Positions 23,043 through 34,300 of a DNA stretch of 64,000 nucleotides are shown one piece after another. The translations under genes and the position numbers were made by a program. Within the stretch, counting starts at the first letter, position 1. Every line of letters starts with the position of its first letter. The notes under the pieces were generated by a model. That model searched no databases. It had not been told where the DNA came from and saw only the letters and a list, made by a program, of their open reading frames with translations. This DNA is from Lycium barbarum (Eukaryota > Streptophyta > Magnoliopsida > Solanales > Solanaceae). The stretch covers positions 43,252,938 to 43,316,937 of the forward strand of contig NC_083337.1 in NCBI RefSeq assembly GCF_019175385.1, given 5' to 3'.

Positions 23043-24245
23043 TCAAGCACCTGTAACGAGATGACATTCCCCAGGATGGAACCTACCACACCGAGAACAC
23101 CGAGGCATAGATGGTCTCGACTGACTCAAACCTCTGTTCGACTGCGAACCCGAAGCCTTGGAGTTCTGACCGGCTCCTGAATATCCTGTGCAGTCAAACC
23201 TCCTAACGGTGAACTGTGGAAGTGCACTCTGTGCTGGCTGGGGCGGATAGCTGATATGCTGCTGAGGCTGCCCGCCTCGATATCTGCCCGGATAGCCAGC
23301 CGATCTAGCCCTTTTATGCTGGCCCCTATCATAATCTCTATCTAGTTGGCTTCCTCTGTGTCGATCCTCTACCCCCTGTGCATATGCCTGTACCCGAGCA
23401 ATATCCATACCTGGCTGAAGAGCCACTGCCATACAACCATCAATCAAATAACGATCTAACCCCATCACATAGCGATGCACTCTATTAGCCATATCGGCTA
23501 CAATAATAGGTGCATATCTAGCCAACGAGTCAAACTCAAGGCTATACTCCCGAACACTCCTGCCCCTCTGCCTCAACTGTAAGAATCCATTTAGTCTAGC
23601 TCGCCGCATCTCTGGAGCCAGAAAGTGGCCAAGGAAGGCCTCCACAAACTCATCCCATACTGCTGGAGGAGCATCCTCACCCCTCGACAATTCCCATGAC
23701 TCATACCAATTAACAGCTACATCCCGCAATCGGTACGAAGCCAACTCAACAGACTCAGTCTCAGAAGCATTAATTATCCTCAACGTACGCTGCATCTGCC
23801 GAATGAACTCCTGCGGGTCATTCTCGGGCTTTGACTTGAAAACCTCTGGAGGATTACAACTTAAGAAGTCGCGGGCTCTCAAACTATCATGTCTATCCGC
23901 CTGGTTAACCCCTAGACCATGCCTGCGAGCCTGTTCTGCCACTAATCTGGTGAGCAACTGAACGACATCTCTCATGGCTCTATCTTCTGCCCCTGGCTGA
24001 GGAGCTGGAGGCTCAGGTGCTGGAACCTCGGGAACTAACGGTGGAGCCGCCTCCTGACCCGGAGTTGTCGCTGCCCTAGGTTCCTCTGGAAGTGGCGGTG
24101 TATCAAAACTCGCGGACTGGAACACAATCTCAGGCATAAACTGGGCACGAGCCCTAGTAACTCTCCGAGTCTGGCTGGTATCCCTTGCTACCGATTTTCC
24201 CTTCTGGGCAGCTGTTGCTTTCTTTGGAGGCATAGCTGTAAACAT
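23043..24245 (-). CDS. Gag protein of element B
   Basis: 400 residues from Met 24245; the family start is more likely the Met at 24233 (MPPKKATAAQKGKSVA). A basic N-terminus is followed by a Pro-rich stretch and then the retrotransposon gag domain at about 125-285 (FLSCNPPEVFKSKP, LRDVAVNWYESW, FLGHFLAPEMRRARLNGFLQ). An Arg/Gln-rich basic tail and CSRCGRFHPGEC follow. It ends with TGA at 23045-23043 exactly where the first Cys codon of the CCHC knuckle should be (TGC in element 1). Gag forms the particle and binds RNA. The stop would give a Gag without its knuckle unless read through. Primer site and LTR lie 180 bp upstream. Confidence 0.9.
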   Translation of the reverse strand: MFTAMPPKKATAAQKGKSVARDTSQTRRVTRARAQFMPEIVFQSASFDTPPLPEEPRAATTPGQEAAPPLVPEVPAPEPPAPQPGAEDRAMRDVVQLLTRLVAEQARRHGLGVNQADRHDSLRARDFLSCNPPEVFKSKPENDPQEFIRQMQRTLRIINASETESVELASYRLRDVAVNWYESWELSRGEDAPPAVWDEFVEAFLGHFLAPEMRRARLNGFLQLRQRGRSVREYSLEFDSLARYAPIIVADMANRVHRYVMGLDRYLIDGCMAVALQPGMDIARVQAYAQGVEDRHRGSQLDRDYDRGQHKRARSAGYPGRYRGGQPQQHISYPPQPAQSALPQFTVRRFDCTGYSGAGQNSKASGSQSNRGLSQSRPSMPRCSRCGRFHPGECHLVTGA

Positions 24246-24420
24246 AATAGTCTGTTAGAAAGGGATTATCCTGATAATACAGCTCTGTCGCACGATCTAG
24301 GATAAGAAGGAAGGATGACATCCTAAATGTCCTGTAGCTTCCTGTTTATAGATATGGTGCACAACACACCGATAAACAAGACTCTACTAGACACGGTCTG
24401 TAGACACTCCGAGGATGAAC

Positions 24421-24433
24421 TGCTCTGATACCA
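24421..24433 (-). other. Primer binding site, initiator tRNA-Met
   Basis: Minus strand TGGTATCAGAGCA, 4 nt (AAAG) after the LTR end. It is complementary to the 3' end of tRNA-iMet, the usual primer of this group. Confidence 0.9.
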
Positions 24434-24437
24434 CTTT

Positions 24438-26413
24438 CGTCACGACCCAACCCCGTGGGCCATGACTAGTGCCCGACCTGGACACTCGTATACATACCTG
24501 ATAGATATAGTCAAACTGAAGCTAAGGTCAATATGGAAACTTGCAAAAGAACTCCAAAGGTTCATAACATCATATATATATATATGTCCGAATAACTGTC
24601 TCCTGAGGAGTCACAACTGATCAAGACATAATATGATACGCAAGCCGACAAGGCTTCTACAATATATCAACAGGATACGCAAGCCGACAAGGCTGCCACT
24701 CCAGACGAACATATCCATAGAACATCGTATAGACACCGCTGAACAAACTTATACACAACCCACACATATGTCTACAGACCTCTAACAGTATCAACAGTGA
24801 CATATGACGGGACAGGGCCCCGCCGTACCCCTGGATAAACATATATATATACATACACATCAAAAGGGCTGTACCAAAAGTCTAGGCTCCGGAACAACGG
24901 AGCTCTCCAAAACAGCTGAAAGGGAATCCTAAGCTGTAGGATCACCAAAGCGAGTATCTGTACCTGCGAGCATGAAACGCAGCCCCTCGAAAAAAGGGGG
25001 TCAGTACGGAATATGTACTGACTATATAAAGCATGAAATACAGTAAAGAGGAACATAACTGAAATAGAGATTACCAGAAACAAGTATGACTTTTAAAACA
25101 TCAATACACTTGCCTTATGAAATGAAAAACATGCATATCAATATCATATATCATATATATAACGTGTCCCGGCCCTCTAGTGAGGGACTCAGTTAATAAG
25201 GTCGCCACATACCATCCTTGCCGCCATAATCACATCATCACACCATCACATCATAACACCATCATACCATCACACATCGTCTGTTTATTTCATAAGGATC
25301 ATGCCAAAAAGAAAGAAGGGTTAACTTTACTTACCTATTAACGATTAATCGTAATCTCGTTCGCTTCGTTGCTCCTTTAGCCTATTTAATATAAAAGTAA
25401 CGCTATCGTTAGTAACTATACTTTCTAGTTCGTAAACCCGTAGCCCATCGCTTATAGAACTTATTATTTAACTCATACTTTCTCGTTTAGGGTTTTTCAT
25501 TAGTTAAGGACTTAACGAAAATCGGGCAACATTTCCCCTGTATATTCGCCTGACCCGAATTTTCAATTATCCTCCTGTTAACACAGAAATACCAACAATA
25601 GAGGTATACGTACATAATTTTCACAATTCAGCCCATATCAATTCTAACAACCCAACAACCTTTTTGAATCCATCTCAACCCACAATTTTATATAACAACA
25701 ATTTCATGCATTTTCCTAATTCCAATTTCGTCCAATCCAATTTTAATAATTCCATTCCAATACTATTAACACAATTACACCATAAAATAAGAAAATCTTA
25801 CCAAATTTTTCTCGGAGGAATTTCTACGCTCAATTGCTCTAATTGCTCCAATTTCTTCTTCTCCAACTTAATATCCAATGTTGCTATCACCTCCTTGAAC
25901 ATGTAATTTACTTGGAACTTGATCAAAATATGCAACAAAAATTATTTTGCTCCATCACCATGGCTGGCCGAGAGTCTTGGCAGCCATGGAAGTTTCTTAT
26001 ATCTTTTTTTCTCCAAATTTGATCTTATGAAATGAAATGAATTTGCTTGTCTATTCATCATCCAACTATATATGTATTGCCCCTAGAATGGACACGTACC
26101 CCTCCCCTTTATGACTCACTAATTGTTTTCTTGATTTATTATTGTTTTATATTTTTTTGGGTGGGGCCCACAATTAATAATTAACTTAATTAATATTAAT
26201 TAATAACTAATCCCTACTTTATAATCTAATCATAATTAATTAATTCCTAATCTCCAATAATATTTTACACTAAATAAAATTTATAAACAATTTATGTTCT
26301 AATTTAAAATTGAAAATTAAAGGTTTCTATTTCGTGTCCGAAAATGATCCCGTCTTTAACTTGAGTCGATTTACTTGCAAATAATTCGACGTATAAATAT
26401 ACGGGGTATAACA
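24438..26413 (-). repeat. 5' LTR of element B, about 2.0 kb
   Basis: Ends GTCGTGACG (minus sense), with the last CA changed to CG. Mini-exon 25335-25381 (donor TAG|GTAAGT rather than CAG|GTATGT, acceptor ATAG). Second mini-exon 24964-25017 with hairpins CAGTAC/GTACTG (25002-25020) and CCCC/GGGG (24983-25000). Compared with the 3' LTR it lacks about 0.55 kb, joined at CATACCATCACACATCG near 25265-25280. Confidence 0.92.
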
Positions 26414-26546
26414 GCTATGAACTTTCGGAGTTCTTTTGTAAAGTTCCATATTGTTCGTAGTTTCAGTTTGATGTTATATGTAACAGGTTGGTATGCGGGT
26501 GCCCAGTTCGGGCACCAGTCACGGCCTACGGGGTTGGGTCTTAACA
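26414..26546 (+). repeat. Solo LTR A, part 2 (with duplicated GCTAT)
   Basis: Continues LTR A after element B; 26414-26418 is the second copy of GCTAT. Contains GGTGCCC/GGGCACC, a 7-bp stem near the LTR end (26499-26518), and ends GGGTCTTAACA, a mutated GGGTCGTGACA. The flank GAGGC follows at 26547. Confidence 0.88.
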
Positions 26547-27949
26547 GAGGCTCTTCATGAACGTAGACTCATAATTTCCGGAATGTAAGAAGGTCATGGA
26601 GAATAAGGGAAAATCATGTCATAAGATTCATGCCTTAGAAAGAAAGGGACTAGCCTCACATACCTTTTCATTTAGCTACTCTATCACTTGAACGTTCCTC
26701 TCCAATATTCACGTTCCTACCTTCAAGAGAGTTGATACTAATAATAGATAATCGATAACGTAAACACCCTTGAACTAAAGCTAGAGAAAATTGGGCAGCA
26801 TCTCCTTTGTTTATACAAATTTCTCCATATCATATAGCAACTCCCAATCATCAATGATAACATTCATAATATCTTAACCAATTACTTTTGTCAATTTCAT
26901 CATTATCCAACACCCACAACTCCCCTTCAAGGTCACCCATAATCATGATCATAATACAACATTACATCCATCCTCATCTAATATTTCTCCTATGTTCTTA
27001 ACATCATTAATAACAAATTATAATCACAACATATCATGAATCGTGATTCATATTAATCTACTACTCAACAATGTCACTATTCTTATGTTTGTAACCCATT
27101 TTCTACTTCCTTCCATAATCCAAGTCTTCCAACCTCTTAATACTTTAAAAAACATGGAATGATCATAAAACTTACCTTTTATTGAGTAGGAATGAGTTTT
27201 GGATAGCACTACTCCACTTGAGGAAAACCCTAGTTCCACTTCCCAAGGGATTCTTTTCTTTGGATGAACCCTAGTGAGTTTCTTGCACTTGATTCACTTG
27301 AATTTATCATATGACGTTTGATTTCCTTTGTATTATTGAAGATGAAATGTCTAGAACCCTCTAGAAGTCTTGAGAGAGATGGAGAAGTTGAAAGAATTAG
27401 AAAATAAGAGTGGGAACATATATTTACACTTGCAACTTATTCAACCCGTCGGGTATTATATGGAGCACTTATACGGTCCGTAAAACATTGTACGGTCCAT
27501 ATAAGTGTCTGTGGTTCACCATTAGGGAAAACATCTTCCTGTTGGGTGTTATACGGACTCTCATACGGACCGTATAATGTTATACGGACCATATAAGCGG
27601 GCGTATAACCCCATTTCTGAGAAATTGTTTCCGTCGTTTGTTTGATCTCCAATCCTTATGGAACCTTCTTGACACTTGTTTAACACTTCATTACTAATCT
27701 AAGGAACGTTATAACTCTTCTTTAAGACATCAACAAGTCTACATTAACTCGATACTTTACACATCCTTCTTCAAAATACAACTTGTGCTCAACATTCTTT
27801 AATGAACTTTCTTCTCATGTTTCCAACGTCTTTGGAAACTTAATTAAAATCGTTAAATAACCTTTCTTACTTGTAGAGAAATCATATACTCCTTACCCTG
27901 CGTTATCCTATTTACTAGGCAACGACATGAAATTTTTCGAGGTGTAAGA
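26547..27949 (-). repeat. LTR C, part 2 (5' part of the LTR)
   Basis: Resumes LTR C after solo LTR A; 26547-26551 is the duplicated GAGGC. Minus-strand start TCTTACACCTCG at 27949, with TG mutated to TC. Mini-exon 26664-26720 (57 nt; donor AAAAG|GTATGT, acceptor CTTGAAG), block TTGGGCAGCATCTCC near 26790, donor AAAG|GTAAG with exon edge 27176. Palindrome cluster TACGGTCCGTA at 27472-27482 and ATACGGACCGTAT at 27563-27575, plus two one-mismatch copies. Confidence 0.87.
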
Positions 27950-27986
27950 TCTTTCGCCCCTTTAAAAACATTCGTCCCCGAATGTT
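27950..27986 (-). other. Polypurine tract and hairpin of element C
   Basis: Minus strand: AACATTCG, loop GGGA, CGAATGTT (27967-27986), then AAAGGGGCGAAAGA against the LTR. This marks LTR C as the 3' LTR of an element whose pol lies to the right. Confidence 0.85.
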
Positions 27987-28189
27987 AAGTTCTCAGGAAT
28001 TCTACCAAAATTTTGCTAGAGTTTCCCCTATAATATGGCGCTATAACCCTGTCACAACAGCCCACAATAAACATGCCTCACAGGGTCACAACAGAATAGC
28101 AATATTTTTATGGCCACAACGACCAAAAGCATGAAAAGAGAGCATACATACCTCATGATGTTGATGTTTCATCTTGAATCTCTTCCGGG

Positions 28190-28836
28190 GGTAGAAATAA
28201 GTGCGGGTACTTGGACTTCATATTTTCTTCCACTTCCCAAGGCATTTCTTCCTAATTATTATTCCTCTATAAGACTTTGACTGAAGCTACTTCTTTATTT
28301 GTAAGTCTCCGTACTTGCCGGTCTAGTATAGTAATAGGTACCTCTTCATAGGCTAGCTTTTCTATCACTTGAACATCATCTACCGGCACGATCCTAGTAG
28401 GATCTCCAACACAATTTTGAAGCATTGAGACATAGAAAACTGGATGGACTGATTCAAGTTCTGACGGTAAGTCCAATTCATAAGCTACTTAACCCACCTT
28501 GCGGACAATCTTGTAAGGGCCAATGTATCGAGGACTCAATTTCCCTTTCTTACCAAATCTCATCACGCCTTTCATCGGTGATACCTTCAGAAATACCCAA
28601 TCATCAACTTGAAATTCTAAGTCTCACCAACAGTTGTCTGCATAGGATTTCTGGTGTCTTTGGGCAGTCAACAATCGATATCGGATAATCTTGACCTTTT
28701 CCACTGCTTGTTGAATCAATTCTGGACCTATTAATTGTGTCTCCCTGACTTTAAACCACCCAATTGGGGATCTACACCTTCTTCCATATAGAGCTTCATA
28801 TGGGGCCATTTGAATTCTGGAATGATAAACTACCAC
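28190..28836 (-). pseudogene. Integrase C-terminal region and chromodomain (element C)
   Basis: [24 protein letters not shown] and the linker to VEKVKIIRYRLLTAQ are open to 28624, where a stop occurs. The minus strand then reads the [17 protein letters not shown] block, LPSELESVHPVFYVSMLQ and VRRLTNKEVASVKVL. A TAG replaces the Trp of the chromodomain near 28267. EEMPWEVEENMKSKYPHLF completes it near 28190-28260. Closely related to element 1. Confidence 0.87.
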
Positions 28837-29457
28837 CGAAATCTAGCACACATGCTCGTAACATATCTTTCAAGGTCTGAATAGTGCGTTCGGCTTGCCT
28901 GTCAGTTTGTGGATGAAATGTTGTGCTAAGCTTTACTTGAGTACCCAAACCTTCTTGAAAAGACTTCCAGAATTTGGCTGTAAATTGTGCCCCTCTATCC
29001 GTGATAATAGATATCGGAACACCATGAACTCTCACAATCTTCTTAAGGTACAACCTTGCATAATCTTCTGTAGAGTATGTGGTTCTGACTGGAAGAAAAT
29101 GAGCGGCTTTCGTGAGTCTGTCCACGATCACCCATATAGAGTCATACTTGCTTCGGGAACGAGTTAACCCTACAATGAAATCCATGTTTATTGCTTCCCA
29201 TTTCCAAGTTGGAATTTCCATTGCTTGCAATAATCCTCCTGGCTTTTGATGCTCAATTTTCACTTGTTGACAATTTGGACATTGAGCCACAAATTCTGCT
29301 ATATCATTCTTCATTCCTTTCCACCAATACATTAGCTTGAGATCATGGTACATCTTTGTCGCTCCTGGATGAATAGAATACCGAGAATAATGAGCTTCCT
29401 CTAGAATTCGACGACGTAATTCTGCAACATTTGGGACACATATCCTGTCATGGTATC
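28796..29457 (-). pseudogene. Integrase zinc finger and core (element C), truncated
   Basis: From the truncation: [60 protein letters not shown] (HHCC). The core follows with [20 protein letters not shown] and RQAERTIQ (all three catalytic residues present). The end runs into a frameshift near 28830. RT, RNase H, protease, gag and the 5' LTR of element C are missing. The break near 29457 joins directly to a Tat-type LTR. Confidence 0.88.
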
Positions 29458-29528
29458 TAAGATTTATTTAGAAATTAATGGGCACTTTTATGATATTTTA
29501 TGAGATGCTTGTTAAATTTAATTTTTAA

Positions 29529-29530
<2 letters not shown>

Positions 29531-29582
<52 letters not shown>
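29531..29582. repeat. (AG)n microsatellite
   Basis: 26 AG units, close to the truncation point at the left edge of LTR F. Confidence 0.95.
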
Positions 29583-29586
<4 letters not shown>

Positions 29587-30860
29587 GGTCTTTTTGAAGA
29601 TAATCATTTATTTAATTGTTTAAAATTGTCAAGAAATCAAAATTTTGTAAATACTTTATTCCTTTTAATCCATGAAGTTTGAGTAACTTAAGTAATTTGG
29701 GTAATTAACCATTTAATCCTTTAAACCTCTAATTTTTATATAGTTTCATGATTTGTCAAAAAAAATGCATAATTTCCCATAAATGTTTTAATTAGGCTAA
29801 TTAATTAATTAAATGATAATTATTGCAAATTGATATTTTTTTATATATAAATATGTTTTCATGGCCACAATTAAATTAAATAGTTCATGATTAGAAATTA
29901 GGGTCATTTTTGCAAAATTTGTCCTATTAATGATTTTATTTGAAATAACCAGTTCAATTTAACTTCAAAATTTTCTAATTAGACCACACAAGGCCATAAT
30001 TGAAATGATCATGTCAGATTAGAATTCATTATGGCCATGTTCTTAATTTTAAGCCCATTAACACAATTTGATCAATTTTAAACTATTTTAATGAAATGAT
30101 TATGTCCCAATTTTTTCCTATAATTAAAATTTCATCAATTTTGATCTTTATTTAATTATTTATCTTTTTATTCGTACTAGATATACATGTGTATACACCA
30201 AGTATACATACACACACACACACACACACTTAGTGTATACATAAACACATAAGGGCCTCTTTTAATATATTCAAATTCGGACCGAGTCCAGCCCAAAGCC
30301 ATCCTGAGACCCGACCCAATTCATTTAAATGGATAAGAGGGTGTATAACCCCCCCTGATTTTCATTTCCTTTTTTGCAAATAACCCCCCCCACCCCACCC
30401 AACCCCCTCGCTGTCTCTCTCTGTTCTCTCATTGGTGTAACCCTAGCGCCGCCTTTGATTTTACATCATCTCTTTCCTCTTAAAATGGCAAGATCATAGA
30501 GCGTATCTGATGAATACAGTTGTTACATGCTTGTTATGGTGAAAGCATTAAAAGTTCCAATCGATTTCATGATTTTTTTTTACCCAAACACACCAATGAA
30601 TCTTTGTTTTTCTCATTTTTCAGATTTTTTTTTGTCAAAATCATGATTTTCTTTTGCTTTTAAGTTGTGTTGTTTATTATTTTTCTCAATTTCCTAGTGG
30701 TTCGTGGTTGTTGGTACAGATCAACCCAAGAAGGATTAGATCTGACCGCATGTGTTGCTACACCTTTTGATCTGGGTCGTTGACTTCATTTACTGAGTGT
30801 TTAGTTATGGAAAAGGGTTTGTCCCTCATCCTTCATTGTTAATCTTGGTTGAATTTTTGG

Positions 30861-30878
30861 GGTTCTATAAATAGAACC
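30861..30878 (+). promoter_or_regulatory. TATA box inside an 18-bp palindrome (LTR F)
   Basis: GGTTCTATAAATAGAACC: 8-bp arms around AA, with the TATA sequence CTATAAATAG at its centre. It is followed by an A/G-rich leader, as expected for a transcription start near 30895. Confidence 0.6.
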
Positions 30879-31302
30879 CACTCTCACAAAAAGAGAGGTT
30901 GGAAAAAACAAGGAAAAAAAATAGTGAGATAGAAAAATAGAGGAAAAATTCGAAAGTTTGAAGAAGTTGAAAATTTTGGATTTTTGAAAAGCTTCTTAGT
31001 AAAAAATTTTTATTACCTTGACTAAAAATAGTTGGGGTTTTCTCAACTCTAAAATATTTTCTTGCTTTATTTTATTTTTCATGTGGCTGAGTTGTTGAGG
31101 TTGGAAGTACAAAGCTCCCAAATTAATAGAAATTACTAGTTTTAGAATCTAGTTGGACAAAAAAAAAAAATTCAAGCGATTGTGTGATAACTTTTTCTTC
31201 TTCTCCATCATTTAAGATATTATGTGAATTAATATATTACTGAATCATATTCAAACAGCCTTTCTTGCTATCGAAATCTAAAAAAAAAATATGGAAATAA
31301 AT

Positions 31303-31374
31303 TGCATCCAATAGGATTTGAACCTATACCAAAGGTTTAGAAGACTTATGTCCTATCCATTAGACAATGGACGC
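31303..31374 (-). tRNA. trnR-UCU: Plastid-like tRNA-Arg(UCU) relic
   Basis: 72 nt on the minus strand fold as a complete cloverleaf: acceptor GCGTCCA/TGGATGC with one G-T pair, D arm GTCT/GGAC, anticodon loop CTTCTAA (anticodon TCT), T arm ATAGG-TTCAAAT-CCTAT. The sequence is that of chloroplast trnR-UCU from memory, with changes in the anticodon stem (TAAGT where the plastid gene has GAGGT). These create two mismatches (T-T and A-C). No intron and no encoded CCA. Plastid DNA inserted in the nucleus and decaying is the simplest reading; a functional nuclear tRNA is unlikely. Confidence 0.8.
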
Positions 31375-34300
31375 TTTTCATTCTCTCCCATATCCGTTCT
31401 TTTCTTGGTTGCGCACACAAAAGGTAACTTTTGAATCATTTTATTTCGTTATTTAGAATTTTGCCTTGTCTATGTGTATTTACATTAGTTAGATTGCTTG
31501 TGGTTTGATGCTTGCTAATGGTAGTTCTCATTGCTAAAGGTTTCCCTATTTAGTTGTGTGTTTATCTTATGGTTTACTTGAGGCAAACACAGTAGAATCA
31601 ATTGGAATGTTATGTTGAAATTCATTAGAAAGTAGGCTGGTTGGACTTCCCATTTGTTTGTTTGTCTACGTAGCTTTAATATTCCATGTCTACTGTGAAG
31701 GGGTGTGGTTGAAGTACCTTAAAAAAATCATTTTTTCTTTTCCTTCCTTCTCGAAGTCATGTTATTTTGTTAACTATAATCCTAAGTAGAACCAATGTAG
31801 TGAAGTTCAACTTATTTTCCTCTACTCAACTCCTAGGTGTTGTTAAAAGGAGATAAGGCAGTTTACATGTTGGTTTAGATGAACATGACTAGATTACTTG
31901 TAATGTGTGCTTGTGTTTATAATCAGAAATCACATACCTTTTGCTTATAAGTCAGTGAACTACCCTCCCATGTAAAGCAAAGTCTTTTATCAAGGTCTTC
32001 TTAACTGTAAATGTTTTAACTTAACAATTGATTTGGATACAATTTCTGATGTGTTCCCTTCTTTCATAAAATAAAATAAAAAAATACTTAAGCATAAGTT
32101 GAATCTATTTGCTGGTTCTCTGAAGATATAATAGTAGATTATTCCATTTTTTTCTGTCCTTCTTAAATGACCTTACTCACATAGAATAGATTAAAGAATA
32201 GGATTGGTTAACAGTTTGCTGCTGTTATCAATTAATATTCAGATTAAAATGGAATCAGGTTTAATTTGAGTTTATGGGTTGGTAGACTATTAATGGCAAC
32301 ATCTGTGATCATGTTCTCACTTAGTGTAGGCCATAGTGTGTGCTAATTGTCTATGTTTTGCGGCAAAATCTTAAAATTAGTGTGATTGAGTATTTTGAGT
32401 ATGATATCTATTTCTCTTTGGTTAGATCAAGGCTTCAATTTCTTGTCTGTGCTTGTTGCTTAAACATATAATGTTCATAGCTTGTCTTGTGTAGGCCGTG
32501 TCACAAGTCTTTCATCTGAAAATGGTTTGTTCCTAAGTGCTCAGAGTTTGGTAAAAAGGAAAAAAAGGAAAAATAGAGGATCAACTTTAGGAACTGTAAG
32601 ACTAAGTACTCACTTGAAGATTAATTAGGATTAATTTGATTAGCCTAACTAGCTAGTAAGATGGTTATTAATTTGCAACTTGATTAGTGATCACTTTTGG
32701 AATTGAAATGTGTAAAAAAGGAAGGAAGTAGTCATCTAGGATGAAAATCTATTCTACTATCTCTAATCATCTTGTTTGTTAATCTTATCCCCATCATTTG
32801 TCTTGTCCAACTAATGAAGTAATTTGTCATCAAAACTAGACTAATATGCCACACTCTTGCATCTGTATTGATATTCATTCATGTATAAACCCTAGTTTAA
32901 TAGATGATCCTAAGTGTTCAAATTTAACAAGTTCTAAGTAATAAGAGAAGGGTGAACTGAAGCGGTTTGGTCATGATTTGTCCAGTCTTGAACAGTTTAG
33001 AGATTGAGGCTTTTGTTTTGAAACATGAGTTATGTTTTCTTTTCTTTGTGCATGAATGAAGAATATGGTGATAATAACTGATGGTCTTTGATTGTCTAGG
33101 CTTAAAATATGAGGATAAGTAGGAAAGATCCTATAAGTCTAGCCTGAGTGAAAGAAGAGGATAAAAAGGATAGAAAAAGAGGGAAACTATCGTTGAAACC
33201 TTAAGAAAATGTTTGGCTTTGATATATGAACTGTCCAGTCTTCTTTTGGTATATACTCAAGGGTAATAAAGAGGATCATAAGTGTAGATGTGGGGGTTGA
33301 AACCACTTGACTAAATGGGGAAGTCTTTTAAAGATATCTTAGGAGAAGATTGAGAAAGGGTCAAGTATCATTTGACCCATAGTATCTTTCTTCCCTAAAT
33401 AAGAGATTGTCATGGAATTCCTCATAGGTCTATGTAACCTTCTATATTTGCACATTTGGTATTCTCTATGCCATTTTCTTGTGCATTAATAACTATTCAT
33501 TTAGAGAGTTAAATCTGGTTCTGATGTGTGATTTTTGAATTTGAATGAACTTTGTTGACCAGCTCAGATATGACTTAGGGATTGTTTAACTAGGGTAGAT
33601 AATATATGGTAATTTGAAAGATTGTTGTCTTTGCTTAAAACTGGAAAGAGGAAAAGGCTTTCAAAAATAGGGTACTGTTTGTTTGAAAATAAGGCAAGAA
33701 ATGTTTTATGTGGATGATATAATGAGGTGTAATAGATTCCTTAATATTTGGTTAGACTAGATTCATAATTACGATCTTTGTGTAAATTCCGTGTGCATTG
33801 ATTTGATTCCAACTTGTGTTTGAAAGACGGTCTATCTTCTCCCTTTTTCTAAGTAACAATAGGACCTTAAAGATAAAGGATTTAGTGTCTTGCATCAACT
33901 TAAGATAATAATACAGTGTCTTATGGGTATATTTGACTCCTTCTTTGTGATGCATTAGATAATAATCATGTTTCCTAATTTGAGATATGTTTTTGAGTTT
34001 ATTAGTCTAAACTCTAAGTAGAAGGTAAAAACTAAACTTAGTCATGTTGGATAGATATGTTTTCCCCTTTGTGCAGTATTAAGAACCAGCCAAGGATATG
34101 TTATACTTGTCCATTTTCAAGAAAATGAAAACTAGGAGTAGGCCACTGCTTATGAACATGTCTAAATCATGTGCATCCTCTTTTAAAATCAACTCGGTTC
34201 TTTCTGCAATAGAATAGGATCAGGAGAAAAGGTCTAAAAGGATTTCAAAACTCTGAACTTTAAATCTTGCATCTTCTGTGCATCCATGGGACTTTTGGCC

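Larger units (their letters stand above)
17022..26413 (-). mobile_element. Complete non-autonomous LTR element B (gag only)
   Basis: Bounded by TGTCACGACC and GGTATAACA and flanked by perfect 5-bp duplications GCTAT (17017-17021, 26414-26418). It has both LTRs (17022-19517 and 24438-26413), a tRNA-iMet primer site at 24421-24433, a gag, and a polypurine tract at 19518-19532. No RT, RNase H or integrase is recognisable; about 3.1 kb of T/C-rich (plus strand) non-coding DNA fills the place. It must therefore depend on an intact relative for transposition. The two LTRs are very similar apart from an internal deletion, so it is young compared with its hosts. Confidence 0.92.
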
